Shown here piece by piece: positions 6,942-15,130 of a stretch of DNA of 64,000 nt. The stretch is from positions 69,501 to 133,500 of the forward strand of contig NZ_JACCHP010000015.1 of NCBI RefSeq assembly GCF_016031625.1, in the 5' to 3' direction. Position 1 is the stretch's first letter. Every line of letters begins with the position of its first letter. The translations under genes were made by a program, and so were the position numbers. This stretch comes from Bradyrhizobium agreste. GTDB lineage: Bacteria; Pseudomonadota; Alphaproteobacteria; Rhizobiales; Xanthobacteraceae. Under the pieces are notes generated by a model, which saw only the letters and a program-made list of their open reading frames with translations, was not told the DNA's origin and did not search any database.

Positions 6942-8507
6942 CGGAGCGACATCATCCGGGTCAACCGGCTGCTGCGCTCGCTCGCCCTCTCCCGGGGGGA
7001 GCGCCGGCCAAGGGACAGGCTGGCCAAGCAGATCATCGAATGCCGCGCGGCACTCGTCAAGCGACGGTAATTCGTAACACCATACGCGCTTCATCACACC
7101 GGGCTCAGTTTCCATTGCGGGCCGAATTTTGCGGAGATCGGGCACAAGCTTTGCGAGGCGCTTGCCAAACTCGGCAGTGCCACGTTTGCGGCCGACACCG
7201 ATGGCTTTGAGGTACTCGCTGTAGAGATGATCACACACGATCCGGCTTGGCCACTCGCCGCCTTCGTGAAGCCGATTGAACCAAAAGTCATCGATCGTAT
7301 CGAGGGACCGAATCTTTTGCTCAAGCAGCGCTTGCGTTTGCGGAAGATGCCTCAGGTTCACCTGAGACAGATCGAACGTCTGCAAGTCGTGAAGCAACCG
7401 CTCGCGCCCGCCGTTGTTCAATTCCTCATCCATCTCGGCGAAATATTCGTGATCTTGGGCGCACCGAGGGTTTACGTCGAGGACAACAAACCGGCGTTCA
7501 TCCATGCCGGCAGGGACAACCCAACTCTCGTTTGATGTCATGATCACGCGAACGAAATTGCGCATGCGGATCGCGTTGACGCCCTTGGACTCAATCATCT
7601 GCATTTCGCTCGTGATCAAGCCCTTGAGCCGTCCCTCGGCCGCCTTGTCGCCCGCCCAAATCGCTTCCTCGGCCTGCAACAGCAAGCAACTCGCCATATG
7701 CTCATTGAATTGGCCGGTGATGTATCGGGCGTCATCCACCTGAAAGTAGTGCGCCGGGATCAACGATCCCAGCACTTCACCGACCTTGCTCTTGCCAGTC
7801 CCGCGTCGGCCGATCAGCACGAGGGCCGTACCGGGCCGCTCGCGCGGACGTTGGACGAGGTGCGCCATCCAGCCGAAAACGTATTTGAATAGCTCGGGAT
7901 CGCCGTCGCAGACGTTGTTGAGCAGATGGTCGCGAAAGATATCATACGATCCCGCCGGCGAGGGCGTCACATCGAACCCACGCCAGAAATTGAGATAGTT
8001 CGGTGTGCCCTTGGCGCCATCCGGATTGGGGAAAAACTCAATTCCCTCGTACTGCCGGCGATCGGGGTGCCGCTGCCAAGCCTGCGCCCAGGTAACAGCC
8101 CGAATCTTGCCGTCCGATCCCTTGATTTCCGTGCAGGTGTTCGCGAACCAGAGGTTCTGGGACTCGAACGACATCACCCGCACCCGGTCATTGACCGGGC
8201 CGGCGGCCTGTTCATTCACCACCACGGTCTTACCGCCCCAAATGGCCACGGCGTAGCTACGGTTGATTTCCTCAACATCGAACCCCCAAGAGCGCGGGGA
8301 CGCGTTTGGCGCATCCCCGGCGTTCCTATCGCCGCCTTGCTCCCCCTCCCGGCCGGCACCCGGCTCGGACGGGTAGGTAGCCGACAGGTCGTCGTCGGCG
8401 TCGTCGGATTCGATCCATCCGGCGATTTTCTCGTGCGGCGGCGGCATGTCGTCGGAAACGGGTTTTGCGGCGGCCTCGGGGAGGCCACCGTTTGAAATCT
8501 CGGTCAT
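6936..8507 (-). CDS. primase-helicase-type replication protein, DUF5906 / SF3-like ATPase
   Basis: This 523-aa protein has an acidic, low-complexity N-terminus (1-75), a beta-rich domain (76-190) and an ATPase domain. Walker A is GRRGTGKS (233-240), the acidic Walker B-like motif is LLLQAEEA (275-282), sensor 1 is MTSNES (323-328) and the arginine finger is DERRF (336-340). This arrangement is that of phage DUF5906/D5-like helicases, which unwind an origin for replication. A C-terminal domain (about 420-490, including KRGTAEFGKRLAKL) looks like a winged helix for DNA binding. The iterons begin at its 3' end, which suggests that the protein recognises them. No primase active site is evident in the N-terminal part. 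Confidence 0.85.
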   Translation of the reverse strand: MTEISNGGLPEAAAKPVSDDMPPPHEKIAGWIESDDADDDLSATYPSEPGAGREGEQGGDRNAGDAPNASPRSWGFDVEEINRSYAVAIWGGKTVVVNEQAAGPVNDRVRVMSFESQNLWFANTCTEIKGSDGKIRAVTWAQAWQRHPDRRQYEGIEFFPNPDGAKGTPNYLNFWRGFDVTPSPAGSYDIFRDHLLNNVCDGDPELFKYVFGWMAHLVQRPRERPGTALVLIGRRGTGKSKVGEVLGSLIPAHYFQVDDARYITGQFNEHMASCLLLQAEEAIWAGDKAAEGRLKGLITSEMQMIESKGVNAIRMRNFVRVIMTSNESWVVPAGMDERRFVVLDVNPRCAQDHEYFAEMDEELNNGGRERLLHDLQTFDLSQVNLRHLPQTQALLEQKIRSLDTIDDFWFNRLHEGGEWPSRIVCDHLYSEYLKAIGVGRKRGTAEFGKRLAKLVPDLRKIRPAMETEPGVMKRVWCYELPSLDECRAAFDDLLGQPVPWPALPPGEGERAQQPVDPDDVAPV

Positions 8508-8663
8508 GTCGGTCTTTACCTATGGGACGCCAAGCGGCGTCCTCAATTCCGGGGCTTAGATCCCGTTGAATTCATGCAGCAAATCGAAGTCGTGGTAACC
8601 GCAGGGGGGGCTTGTTGCGGGTCCCCGCAACCAAATTCGGATTGACCGGATCCGATGACACGA

Positions 8664-8699
8664 AAATGGCCCGCGCGATGCGGGCCATTTTTGTTTGGC
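8664..8699. terminator. strong bidirectional terminator hairpin
   Basis: AAATGGCCCGC (8664-8674) pairs perfectly with GCGGGCCATTT (8680-8690) over a 5-nt loop. The plus strand continues TTTTTGTTT, and the minus strand ends in ATTTTCG. It insulates the phage-like segment from the neighbouring genes. Confidence 0.75.
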
Positions 8700-8714
8700 G
8701 ATGGGATCGCCGCG

Positions 8715-8765
8715 CTACCTCGCCGCGGTCTGCCATGCGAGCAGTCGCTGCTCGACGAGCGAGAC
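8715..8765 (-). pseudogene. 3'-terminal remnant of an ABC permease gene
   Basis: Read on the minus strand this encodes VSLVEQRLLAWQTAAR and a TAG stop. The intact permease at 14363-15130 ends VSLVEQRLLAWQAAAR with TGA. The first part is identical in DNA, but the last six codons differ in DNA while mostly keeping the amino acids (Q-T-A-A-R against Q-A-A-A-R). Nothing upstream of the remnant is permease-like. This is the pattern expected for a displaced 3' end after site-specific insertion into a gene. Confidence 0.75.
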
Positions 8766-8766
8766 C
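8731..8766. repeat. 36-bp direct repeat, left copy (candidate attachment site)
   Basis: This is identical to 14379-14414 over 36 bp and different immediately on both sides. It contains a dyad, CGAGCAG-CGA-CTGCTCG on the minus strand, with 7-bp arms as in many tyrosine-recombinase core sites. See 14379-14414 and the remnant at 8715-8765. Confidence 0.7.
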
Positions 8767-8929
8767 TAAACCTCATGGAACGCGATGGTGTGATTTACGT
8801 AGGGCGGCGATCGGGTTGGGGTTGAGGCTCTTCGGTCAAAGCACAAGACGCCGGAATGACTAGGTTAGACCAGCGGGCGTCATGACTGCCAGGGTTTGTG
8901 AAGCTTGAGGCGGAATCCGCCGTCAATCC

Positions 8930-9511
8930 TCAGCGCTGCCCATCGTGCACTGAGATATCCGATACGGCGAGGCCCCCGATCCGCGCATGAGGTCTGCCGC
9001 CGGTCGCCATCACCAGGCCGAACGCGATCTCGTCACGCCTGGGCGCATCCCAGATCGTCATCTCAGCCGTGCTGAAATGACTGCGGACGTAGGCCGCGTG
9101 GATATGGCCGAGCGGCACCATCAGGCGCGTGCCGGCGCCGCCAATGGTCTTCGCCGCCGGCACGATCGCTTTGGGCTGCCCCAGCACCTCGCGCATGCCC
9201 TGGCCGCCGGCTTCGTGCCAGACGGCGCCGTGCTCGAGCTCGCCGTCCTCGCCGACGATGATGCCCTTGCCATAGGCTTCGATACGCTCGGCGCCGCCGA
9301 GCTGCGCGATCAGTCGGCTCGCGAGCTCGCGGCCGAGCTCACGCAAGGACGCCTGGAACGGCATCAGGTCAGGCTCATAGCGGCCGGTGAACGGATTGCG
9401 GATCACTGCGACCGCGGTCCCCACCAGCAGCGGCTTCTCCAGCCGGGGGCCGCGCTCGTGCAAGATCGTCTCGACACTAAGTGCGGTCTTGCGAATGTCA
9501 TATGACAGCAT
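8930..9511 (-). CDS. amino acid synthesis (AA_synth, DUF1185) family protein
   Basis: This 193-aa protein has the family pattern: an MLSYDIRKTALSVETIL-type start and a conserved ALL-type core. The stretch GKGIIVGEDGELEHGAVWHEAGGQGMRE and IHAAYVRSHFSTAEMTIWDAPRRDEIAF are characteristic. The biochemical role is not established; members sit in operons for amino acid or aromatic catabolism. The ATG at 9511 lies 7 bp after the stop of the FAH gene. Longer starts (9529, 9583) would overlap that gene and lack the family N-terminus. It forms an operon with FAH under the palindrome at 10424. Confidence 0.8.
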   Translation of the reverse strand: MLSYDIRKTALSVETILHERGPRLEKPLLVGTAVAVIRNPFTGRYEPDLMPFQASLRELGRELASRLIAQLGGAERIEAYGKGIIVGEDGELEHGAVWHEAGGQGMREVLGQPKAIVPAAKTIGGAGTRLMVPLGHIHAAYVRSHFSTAEMTIWDAPRRDEIAFGLVMATGGRPHARIGGLAVSDISVHDGQR

Positions 9512-9518
9512 GCCGGGC

Positions 9519-10382
9519 TTATGCCTCATCCACGACCGGATTGCGCAGCACACCAATGTTCTCGATCTCAACCTCCACGACATCGCCCGGCTTGAGAAAG
9601 ATCGGCGGCTTGCGTGTGAAGCCGACGCCAGCGGGTGTACCTGTGACGATCACATCGCCCGGAACGAGGTCGAAAATGGTCGAGGAATATTCGATCAGGC
9701 GCGGGATCGAGAAGATCAGCATCGAGGTGTTGGAGGACTGCATCACCGTTCCATTGACGCGGGTCTCCAGCTTGAGATTGGTCGGATCGCCAATCTCATC
9801 GGGAGTGGCGAGCCACGGTCCGAAGGGGCCGGTGCCGACGAAGTTCTTGCCGGAAGCGATCTGCTGCGCATGGCGCTGCCAGTCGCGCACGCTGACGTCA
9901 TTGTAGATCGAGTAACCCGCCGCGTGACTCCAGGCCTCAGCCTGGCTGATGTGACGGCCGCCCTTGCCGATGACGACCGCAAGCTCGCCTTCCCAGTCGA
10001 AATTGTCCGACACCTTCGGCCGGATCACCGGGGCATTGTGGCCGACCTGGGAGCGCCAGACCCGCAGGAAGATCGGCGGAAACTCCGTGATCTCGCGCTT
10101 CATGCCGAAGGCCACCGCCTCGTTGTGGTGGTCGAGGTAATTGCGCACGGCGCAGACGATCTTTTCCGGGCGCGGGATCACCGGCAGATATTTGACGTCG
10201 CTCAGCGCTATCGTCGGCTTGTGCCCGGCGACGATAGACTCGCGGCGCGCGTAGTCGTCGCTGCCGAGGAAGTCTGCCAGCGTCGGGTACTGGGGCAAGG
10301 CGCGGCCGAGATCGATGACGCCATTTTCGACGACAGCGCCCCAGCTTTCCCGGTTTCCGTCCAAGAACGACAGCAGCTTCAT
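9519..10382 (-). CDS. fumarylacetoacetate hydrolase (FAH) family protein
   Basis: This 287-aa protein has the FAH fold, with metal ligands E131 and E133 in DWEGELAVVIGK and D162 in YNDVSVRD. Family members hydrolyse, decarboxylate or hydrate acylpyruvate-like products of ring cleavage. The N-terminal domain (1-65) is the usual small lid domain of the longer FAH type. The first gene of a two-gene unit with AA_synth, it lies 41 bp downstream of a perfect ATTTTCGAAAAT palindrome, which suggests control by the neighbouring GntR regulator. The substrate cannot be read from sequence. Confidence 0.88.
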   Translation of the reverse strand: MKLLSFLDGNRESWGAVVENGVIDLGRALPQYPTLADFLGSDDYARRESIVAGHKPTIALSDVKYLPVIPRPEKIVCAVRNYLDHHNEAVAFGMKREITEFPPIFLRVWRSQVGHNAPVIRPKVSDNFDWEGELAVVIGKGGRHISQAEAWSHAAGYSIYNDVSVRDWQRHAQQIASGKNFVGTGPFGPWLATPDEIGDPTNLKLETRVNGTVMQSSNTSMLIFSIPRLIEYSSTIFDLVPGDVIVTGTPAGVGFTRKPPIFLKPGDVVEVEIENIGVLRNPVVDEA

Positions 10383-10423
10383 GGTCTCGCCCCAAGGGTT
10401 TGCGATTTTCGATGAAGTGTATT

Positions 10424-10435
10424 ATTTTCGAAAAT
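10424..10435. promoter_or_regulatory. GntR operator candidate in front of the FAH/AA_synth unit
   Basis: ATTTTCGAAAAT is a perfect 12-bp palindrome, 42 bp upstream of the FAH start. The same palindrome stands at 11255-11266, and both are preceded by GTAT or TAT at the same distance. A half-like GATTTTCGATG lies at 10403. Confidence 0.65.
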
Positions 10436-10478
10436 CTCTCGCGAGGCAAGCCCGCCCGCGTGAAAATGTCCATACTGC

Positions 10479-11180
10479 CTATTCAGAGTCGAGCAGATGG
10501 CCGGCGTAAGTCGCCACGTTGTCGAAGGTCGAGCGGATATGCGCCTCGATGAGCTGCACGGCGAGATCGGCGTTGCGCGAGATCGCCGCCTGCATGATCG
10601 CCTGGTGCTCGCCGGCCTTGTCGCGCGGGCGAGGGCGGAGATTGGCGGAGAGGTGCCGGTAGCGCTCGGCGCGATCAAACAGCTCGGCGCGGATGGCGAG
10701 CAGCGTTGCCGAGCCGCAGGCGGAGACCAGCGCCTGGTGGAACTGGCGGTGGGCGATCTTCCATTCGGGATCGCGCAGGGGATGCTCGGGATCGCGCTGC
10801 TCGATCCGCTTCAGGCGGTGCAGCGTCGAGATCACGGCGATTTCCCAGTCGTCATCGCCGCGCTCGATCGAGCGGCGGATCAATTCCACCTCAATCAGCA
10901 CGCGGGCATCGGTGACCTCCACCAGATCCTGGCGGCTGACTGGGGCGACGCGAAACCCGCGCTGCTCCTGGGCGTCGACGAGGCCCTCGGCGGCGAGCGC
11001 CGTCAGCGCCTCGCGCAGCGTCGTAAAGCTTGCGCCGAAGCGTTCGCGCAGCACGTCGAAACGGAGCGGCTCGCCGGGTGCCAAGCTGCAGGCAATGATC
11101 TCCTCGCGCAGCCGATGGGTGATGTCGGCGGCAATGGTCTTGCCGAATTCCTTGCGGGGACGAATGGCGCTGTCGGGCAT
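10479..11180 (-). CDS. GntR family regulator, FCD (FadR) subfamily
   Basis: This 233-aa protein has a winged helix at about 14-80 (ITHRLREEIIACSLAPGEPLRFDVLRERFGASFTTLREAL) followed by the all-helical FCD ligand domain (about 90-220), with metal-site histidines in AHRQFHQAL and GEHQAIM. The start at 11180 is the Met just before the typical N-terminus; longer frames run into the divergent gene. It sits between the FAH unit and the oxidoreductase unit, with identical palindromes in front of both, so it very probably controls both arms and itself. The effector is probably a small acid of the pathway. Confidence 0.88.
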   Translation of the reverse strand: MPDSAIRPRKEFGKTIAADITHRLREEIIACSLAPGEPLRFDVLRERFGASFTTLREALTALAAEGLVDAQEQRGFRVAPVSRQDLVEVTDARVLIEVELIRRSIERGDDDWEIAVISTLHRLKRIEQRDPEHPLRDPEWKIAHRQFHQALVSACGSATLLAIRAELFDRAERYRHLSANLRPRPRDKAGEHQAIMQAAISRNADLAVQLIEAHIRSTFDNVATYAGHLLDSE

Positions 11181-11254
11181 GGGCCTGCCAATGAATCGAT
11201 GGCCCAAGATGCCGCGGCAACGACCATCTTGCAATAATTTTCGCAAACGGTATG

Positions 11255-11266
11255 ATTTTCGAAAAT
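11255..11266. promoter_or_regulatory. GntR operator candidate between the regulator and the oxidoreductase gene
   Basis: ATTTTCGAAAAT is identical to the site at 10424-10435. It lies 34 bp upstream of the oxidoreductase start (11300) and 75 bp upstream of the regulator start (11180), so one site could serve both directions. A degenerate copy (AATTTTCGCAAA) precedes it at 11237. Confidence 0.65.
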
Positions 11267-11299
11267 GACGTTTTGAAGAGGTCTGGGGAGCGTGGAGAC

Positions 11300-12292
11300 A
11301 TGAGGGCGGTGTTGGTGCGTCAGCCAGGTGGGCCGGATGCACTCGAGGTGGTCGAGGTTCCCGTGCCCGTGCCGGGCGCAGGACAGGTGCAGATCCGGGC
11401 GGAGGCATTCGGGGTCGGGCAGCCCGACGCGCTGATCCGGCGCGGCGTGTACAAATGGATGCCGCTGCTGCCGGCCAATCCCGGCAACGACGTCGCCGGC
11501 CGCATTTCCGCGCTCGGGCCCGGCGTCGAGGGATTTGCAATCGGCCAGAAGGTGCTGCTGAGCGCGCGTGATCTGTCCCAGCGCGGCGGCTGCTACGCCG
11601 ATTATGTGGTCGCGCCTGCGGACGCCGTTCACGCGTTGCCCGACCACGTCGATCTGCAAGCCGCCGTGTGCCTGTCGAACTACCAGGTCGCCTACACGCT
11701 GCTGCACGAGTGCCGCCATCCGCGCGCACCTAGCAGCGTGCTGGTGATCGGCGCCGCCGGCGGCGTCGGCACCGCGCTGGTGCAGCTGGCAAAGCTCGCC
11801 GGGATGACCGTGATCGGCACGGTCTCGACCGAGCAGAAAGCCGCTTTCGCGAAGGCCAACGGCGCCGATCACGTTATCTTCTACCGCAGCGAGGATGTGG
11901 TGGCGCGGACGCGCGAGCTGACCAAGGGCGAGGGCGTCGGCCTCGTGCTCGATCACGTCTGCGGGCCCGAATTCACCGCCTATCTCGGCGCGCTCGGCAA
12001 ATGGGGCACGCTGCTGTCGTACAATGCCTTCGCGGGGCTGCCGGAAGAAAACCTGATGGTTGCGATGCGCAACCATCTCGATATCTGTCCGGCGGTGCGC
12101 TGCTTCTCCTTCCACATCTACGACCATGATCGCGACGGTCGTCGCGCCCTGATGCGCAGCGTGATCGAGGCGCTGGGTCGCAATGCGATCAAGCCGGCGA
12201 TCTCGGCGGTGCTGAAGCTCGACGAGGTCAGGAAAGCGCATACGCTGCTGGAGCAAGGCTCCGCGCTCGGCAAGATCATCATGACGCCATGA
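11300..12292 (+). CDS. zinc-less quinone oxidoreductase-like MDR family protein
   Basis: This 330-aa medium-chain dehydrogenase/reductase has a GroES-like domain (1-120) without the zinc cysteines of alcohol dehydrogenases. Its Rossmann domain has GAAGGVGTALVQLAK (151-165). The family reduces quinones or enones with NADPH. The start MRAVLVRQPG with TGGAG upstream is preferred over the Met at 11252, which lies within the operator. First gene of a three-gene unit with the VOC dioxygenase (16 bp gap) and the Bug binding protein. Confidence 0.85.
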   Translation: MRAVLVRQPGGPDALEVVEVPVPVPGAGQVQIRAEAFGVGQPDALIRRGVYKWMPLLPANPGNDVAGRISALGPGVEGFAIGQKVLLSARDLSQRGGCYADYVVAPADAVHALPDHVDLQAAVCLSNYQVAYTLLHECRHPRAPSSVLVIGAAGGVGTALVQLAKLAGMTVIGTVSTEQKAAFAKANGADHVIFYRSEDVVARTRELTKGEGVGLVLDHVCGPEFTAYLGALGKWGTLLSYNAFAGLPEENLMVAMRNHLDICPAVRCFSFHIYDHDRDGRRALMRSVIEALGRNAIKPAISAVLKLDEVRKAHTLLEQGSALGKIIMTP

Positions 12293-12308
12293 GGGGCTGG
12301 ACCGCACG

Positions 12309-13211
12309 ATGACACAAGCACCCATTGCACGCCTCACCCGGCTGCGGCACGCGACCTTCACCTCGCCGGATCCGGAACGGCTGCTCGACTACTACCGCGG
12401 CGTGATCGGTCTTGGCCTAGTCGCTCGCGACGGAGGCCGCCTGTTTCTCGCCAATGAGTCCGAGCAGCTCTCGCTGGTAATCGAGCCCGGCGATGCCGCG
12501 CTGAAGAGCATCGCCTTCGAAATATCCCCTGACATCCAGATCGAGGCGCTCGGCTCTGCGCTGAAGCAGGCTGACTTGCGGCCCGAGCTTCACAGCGATC
12601 CCTTGCCGGGCATCTCCCGCCTGCTGTCGTTCAGCGATCCCGAGGGGACACGCTTCGAATTGATCCAGGGCTGGACGCCGACCCCCGCGCAGGAGCGCAT
12701 CGCAGGGCTCGCCGTCAGCAAGCTCGGCCATGTCGCGCTGCGCACGCCCGATCCGCAAGCAGCTTCCGAGTTCTACGCCAATGCGATGGGCCTGCGGGTC
12801 TCCGACTGGATCGAGGACCGCTTCGTCTTCATGCGTAGCGGCTTCGAGCACCACACGCTGAATTTCGCCCGCGCGCCGGTGCGCAATCTTCATCACTTCG
12901 CCTTCGAGCTGCGGGGCCCCGACCACATGCATCAAGCCTGCGACCATCTCGCGCGGCACAAGGTCCCCGTGCTCTGGGGGCCGGTGCGTCATGGTCCCGG
13001 GCACAACACCGCGATCTACCACCGCAATCCCGACGGTCACCTGGTCGAGCTGTTCTTCGACCTCGACCGCATGACCGACGAGGCGCTCGGCTATTTCGAG
13101 CCGCGTCCGTGGCATCGCGATCGCCCACAGCGGCCAAAAGTCTGGGTCGGGCTGCCGCGCGACGTCTGGGGCATGCCGCCATCGCCTGAATGCACGGAGT
13201 TCGCGCGGTAG
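12309..13211 (+). CDS. VOC-fold extradiol-type dioxygenase
   Basis: This 300-aa protein has two tandem betaalphabetabetabeta modules (about 8-120 and 138-260), the layout of type I extradiol ring-cleavage enzymes. Candidate iron ligands are H141 (KLGHVAL), H195 or H196 (NLHHFAFEL) and E247 (LVELFF). A Tyr/His-rich stretch (HNTAIYHRNPDGH) precedes the Glu as in catechol 2,3-dioxygenases. It would open a catechol-like ring to give an acid that the FAH enzyme could process, though the substrate is unknown. Translation follows closely on the oxidoreductase gene. Confidence 0.82.
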   Translation: MTQAPIARLTRLRHATFTSPDPERLLDYYRGVIGLGLVARDGGRLFLANESEQLSLVIEPGDAALKSIAFEISPDIQIEALGSALKQADLRPELHSDPLPGISRLLSFSDPEGTRFELIQGWTPTPAQERIAGLAVSKLGHVALRTPDPQAASEFYANAMGLRVSDWIEDRFVFMRSGFEHHTLNFARAPVRNLHHFAFELRGPDHMHQACDHLARHKVPVLWGPVRHGPGHNTAIYHRNPDGHLVELFFDLDRMTDEALGYFEPRPWHRDRPQRPKVWVGLPRDVWGMPPSPECTEFAR

Positions 13212-13285
13212 CGGCTCAACGACGACTTGAAGATCGCCGCACACATTGCGGCCAACGACACAATAACCAAACGGGAGAAGCATCC

Positions 13286-14263
13286 ATGGGTCGGATCAAG
13301 CGGCTTGCTGCGGCCATTTTTCTGCTGGGCTCTTGTCTCGCGACGGGTCCGGCGTCGGCGGACACTTATCCGTCGCGCCCGATCCGTCTGCTACACGGCT
13401 TTGTCGCGGGCGGCGCGGCCGACACGCTGTCGCGCATCATCGCCGATGGGCTCTCGAAGAAGCTCGGGCAGCCGATTGTCATCGAAGCGAAGCCCGGCGC
13501 CGGCGGCAACATCGCGGCAGACGCCGTCGCAAAAGCAGCGCCCGACGGTTACACGCTCGGCCTTGTCACCGGCGCGCACGCGATATCGGCGGCGACCTAC
13601 AAGAGTCTCAGCTATCAGCCGGCCGAGAGCTTCGACATGATTTCGACGCTGGTCTATTACGCGCTTGTCATCGCGGTGCGTAGCGATCATCCGGCCAAGT
13701 CGCTGGGCGAACTCATTGCCATGGCCAAAGAGAAGCCCGGGACTTTGAGCTTCGGATCGGTCGGCTTTGGCAGCACGCATCATCTTGCCGGCGAACTGCT
13801 CAATGCGATGGCCGGCATCGACATCATGCATGTGCCTTATCGCGGCGATTCCCAATCGCTCACCGCGCTGCTCGGTGGTGAGGTGCCTGTCGTCGTCGGC
13901 ACGCCCGTCCTGCTCGCGCCGCAGATCCAGAGCGGTGCGATCCGCGGCCTGGCGGTCACGTCGCCGAAGCGGACCGCGCTGCTGCCGGATGTGCCGACCG
14001 TCGAGGAAGCTGGCGTCAAGGGATACGACGTGCGCACATGGGCAGGACTACTTGCTCCCAAGGGAACGCCACCATCCGTCGTCGGCGCCCTCAATGCCGC
14101 CACGCTCGACGTACTGAAGGATCCGGAGCTGAGGCAGCGTCTCGAGACCGCCGTTGGAGGTGAAGTCCGCGGAAGCACGCCCGACGAAATGAAACAGCTG
14201 ATCGGGTCCGAAATCGCCAAATGGTCTGCGGTGGTGGAACGAGCCAAAATTCCGAAGATCTGA
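13286..14263 (+). CDS. Bug/TctC-family tripartite tricarboxylate transporter substrate-binding protein
   Basis: This 325-aa periplasmic protein has a signal peptide (residues 1-25, ending GPASA) and then YPSRPIRLLHGFVAGGAADTLSR, the Bug-family N-terminus. The GAHAISA and PYRGDSQSLTALLGGEV stretches belong to the ligand loop. Bug proteins bind carboxylates for TctAB transporters. No TctA/TctB genes are nearby, which is common for Bug proteins. GGGAGAAG precedes the ATG. It ends the oxidoreductase/dioxygenase unit and probably captures that pathway's substrate. Confidence 0.88.
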   Translation: MGRIKRLAAAIFLLGSCLATGPASADTYPSRPIRLLHGFVAGGAADTLSRIIADGLSKKLGQPIVIEAKPGAGGNIAADAVAKAAPDGYTLGLVTGAHAISAATYKSLSYQPAESFDMISTLVYYALVIAVRSDHPAKSLGELIAMAKEKPGTLSFGSVGFGSTHHLAGELLNAMAGIDIMHVPYRGDSQSLTALLGGEVPVVVGTPVLLAPQIQSGAIRGLAVTSPKRTALLPDVPTVEEAGVKGYDVRTWAGLLAPKGTPPSVVGALNAATLDVLKDPELRQRLETAVGGEVRGSTPDEMKQLIGSEIAKWSAVVERAKIPKI

Positions 14264-14362
14264 CCGAACTCGTGTTCATGGAGGTGGGGATGCTGAGGCG
14301 ACGTCAGGTCCGGGCAGGCCAGCTTCATCTTCACCTCGATCTGATTGGAAATTGAGCCCACC

Positions 14363-15130
14363 TCACCGTGCCGCCGCTTGCCATGCGAGCAGTCGCTGCT
14401 CGACGAGCGAGACCGCAATCGACGTCAAATATCCGGTCGCACCGAGCAGGATGACGCCGGCGAAGAGGTCGGCGGATCGGAACGCGCGTGCCGAGAGCAG
14501 GACCCAGTGACCAAGGCCGTCGAGGCCGGCCAGGATCTCGCAGACAACCGAGAGGATCAGCGCGACGGTCAGGCTGAGCCGCATGCCGGCGAGGATGTCC
14601 GGCAATGCCGAGGGCAGGGCGATCTTGGCGATGATGGCGGCGCGCGACATCTGCAGCGAGCGGGCGACCTCGTAGAGCCGCGGCTCGACCGCGGCAAAGC
14701 CGTGAATGGTTGCGAGCATGATCGGCCAGATCGCGCCGAAGGCGATCACGAACAGCGCCATGCCTTGCGTCAGCCCGAGCATCGCGATCGCGACCGGGAT
14801 GATCGCCGAGACCGGCAGGGGCCTTAAGAATTCCAGCGACGGCGCGACATAGGCCCGCATCATCTTGGACGAACCGATCAGCGCGCCAAGCCCAATGCCG
14901 GCGATCGAGGCGGCGAACCAGCCATAGGCCATGTGCTCCAGCGTGCCGATGAGCTTGCCTGCGAGATCGCCGCTGGAAAAGCCGCGCACCAAAGCGGCCC
15001 AGGCGCGGTCCGGACCGGGCAGGAACACCGGCGACACCAGGCGCAGGTCGGCGACGAGTTGCCATGCCGCGATGAAGCTGCCTGCGACGAGGACGCTTGC
15101 GACACGCCAGAGGATCGCCGCGCGCTTCAT
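14363..15130 (-). CDS. ABC transporter permease, NitT/TauT family (second permease)
   Basis: This 255-aa inner-membrane protein has about six membrane segments. The cytoplasmic EAA loop is EVARSLQMSRAAIIAKIALPSALP, the contact to the ATPase. It begins at ATG 15130, overlapping the stop of the other permease by 4 bp, so the genes are translated together. Its 3' end contains the 36-bp repeat shared with 8731-8766, and its last codons differ from the displaced remnant there. It is the last gene of the binding protein-regulator-ATPase-permease-permease operon. Confidence 0.88.
   Translation of the reverse strand: MKRAAILWRVASVLVAGSFIAAWQLVADLRLVSPVFLPGPDRAWAALVRGFSSGDLAGKLIGTLEHMAYGWFAASIAGIGLGALIGSSKMMRAYVAPSLEFLRPLPVSAIIPVAIAMLGLTQGMALFVIAFGAIWPIMLATIHGFAAVEPRLYEVARSLQMSRAAIIAKIALPSALPDILAGMRLSLTVALILSVVCEILAGLDGLGHWVLLSARAFRSADLFAGVILLGATGYLTSIAVSLVEQRLLAWQAAAR
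14379..14414. repeat. 36-bp direct repeat, right copy inside the permease 3' end
   Basis: This is identical to 8731-8766, 5,648 bp away. It covers codons for SLVEQRLLAW in the intact gene. With the left copy it brackets the AA_synth-FAH-GntR-oxidoreductase-dioxygenase-Bug cluster. Confidence 0.7.

Larger units (their letters stand above)
8508..8929. other. 422-bp junction region: right end of the phage-like segment
   Basis: No gene is supported here. The region holds a terminator hairpin (8664-8699), a permease 3'-end remnant (8715-8765) and one copy of the 36-bp direct repeat. From 8767 to 8929 I see nothing except the 3' flank of the AA_synth gene. Confidence 0.6.

Noticed and set aside
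6752..7060. 102-codon minus-strand frame over the iterons
   Set aside because: It overlaps the end of the helicase gene in another frame and encodes only the iteron repeats (TPWTP).
8767..14378. A conventional integrative element between the 36-bp repeats
   Set aside because: All six genes are metabolic or regulatory with normal host codon use, and there is no integrase or mobilisation gene. Reported as a finding on the repeat rather than as a mobile element.
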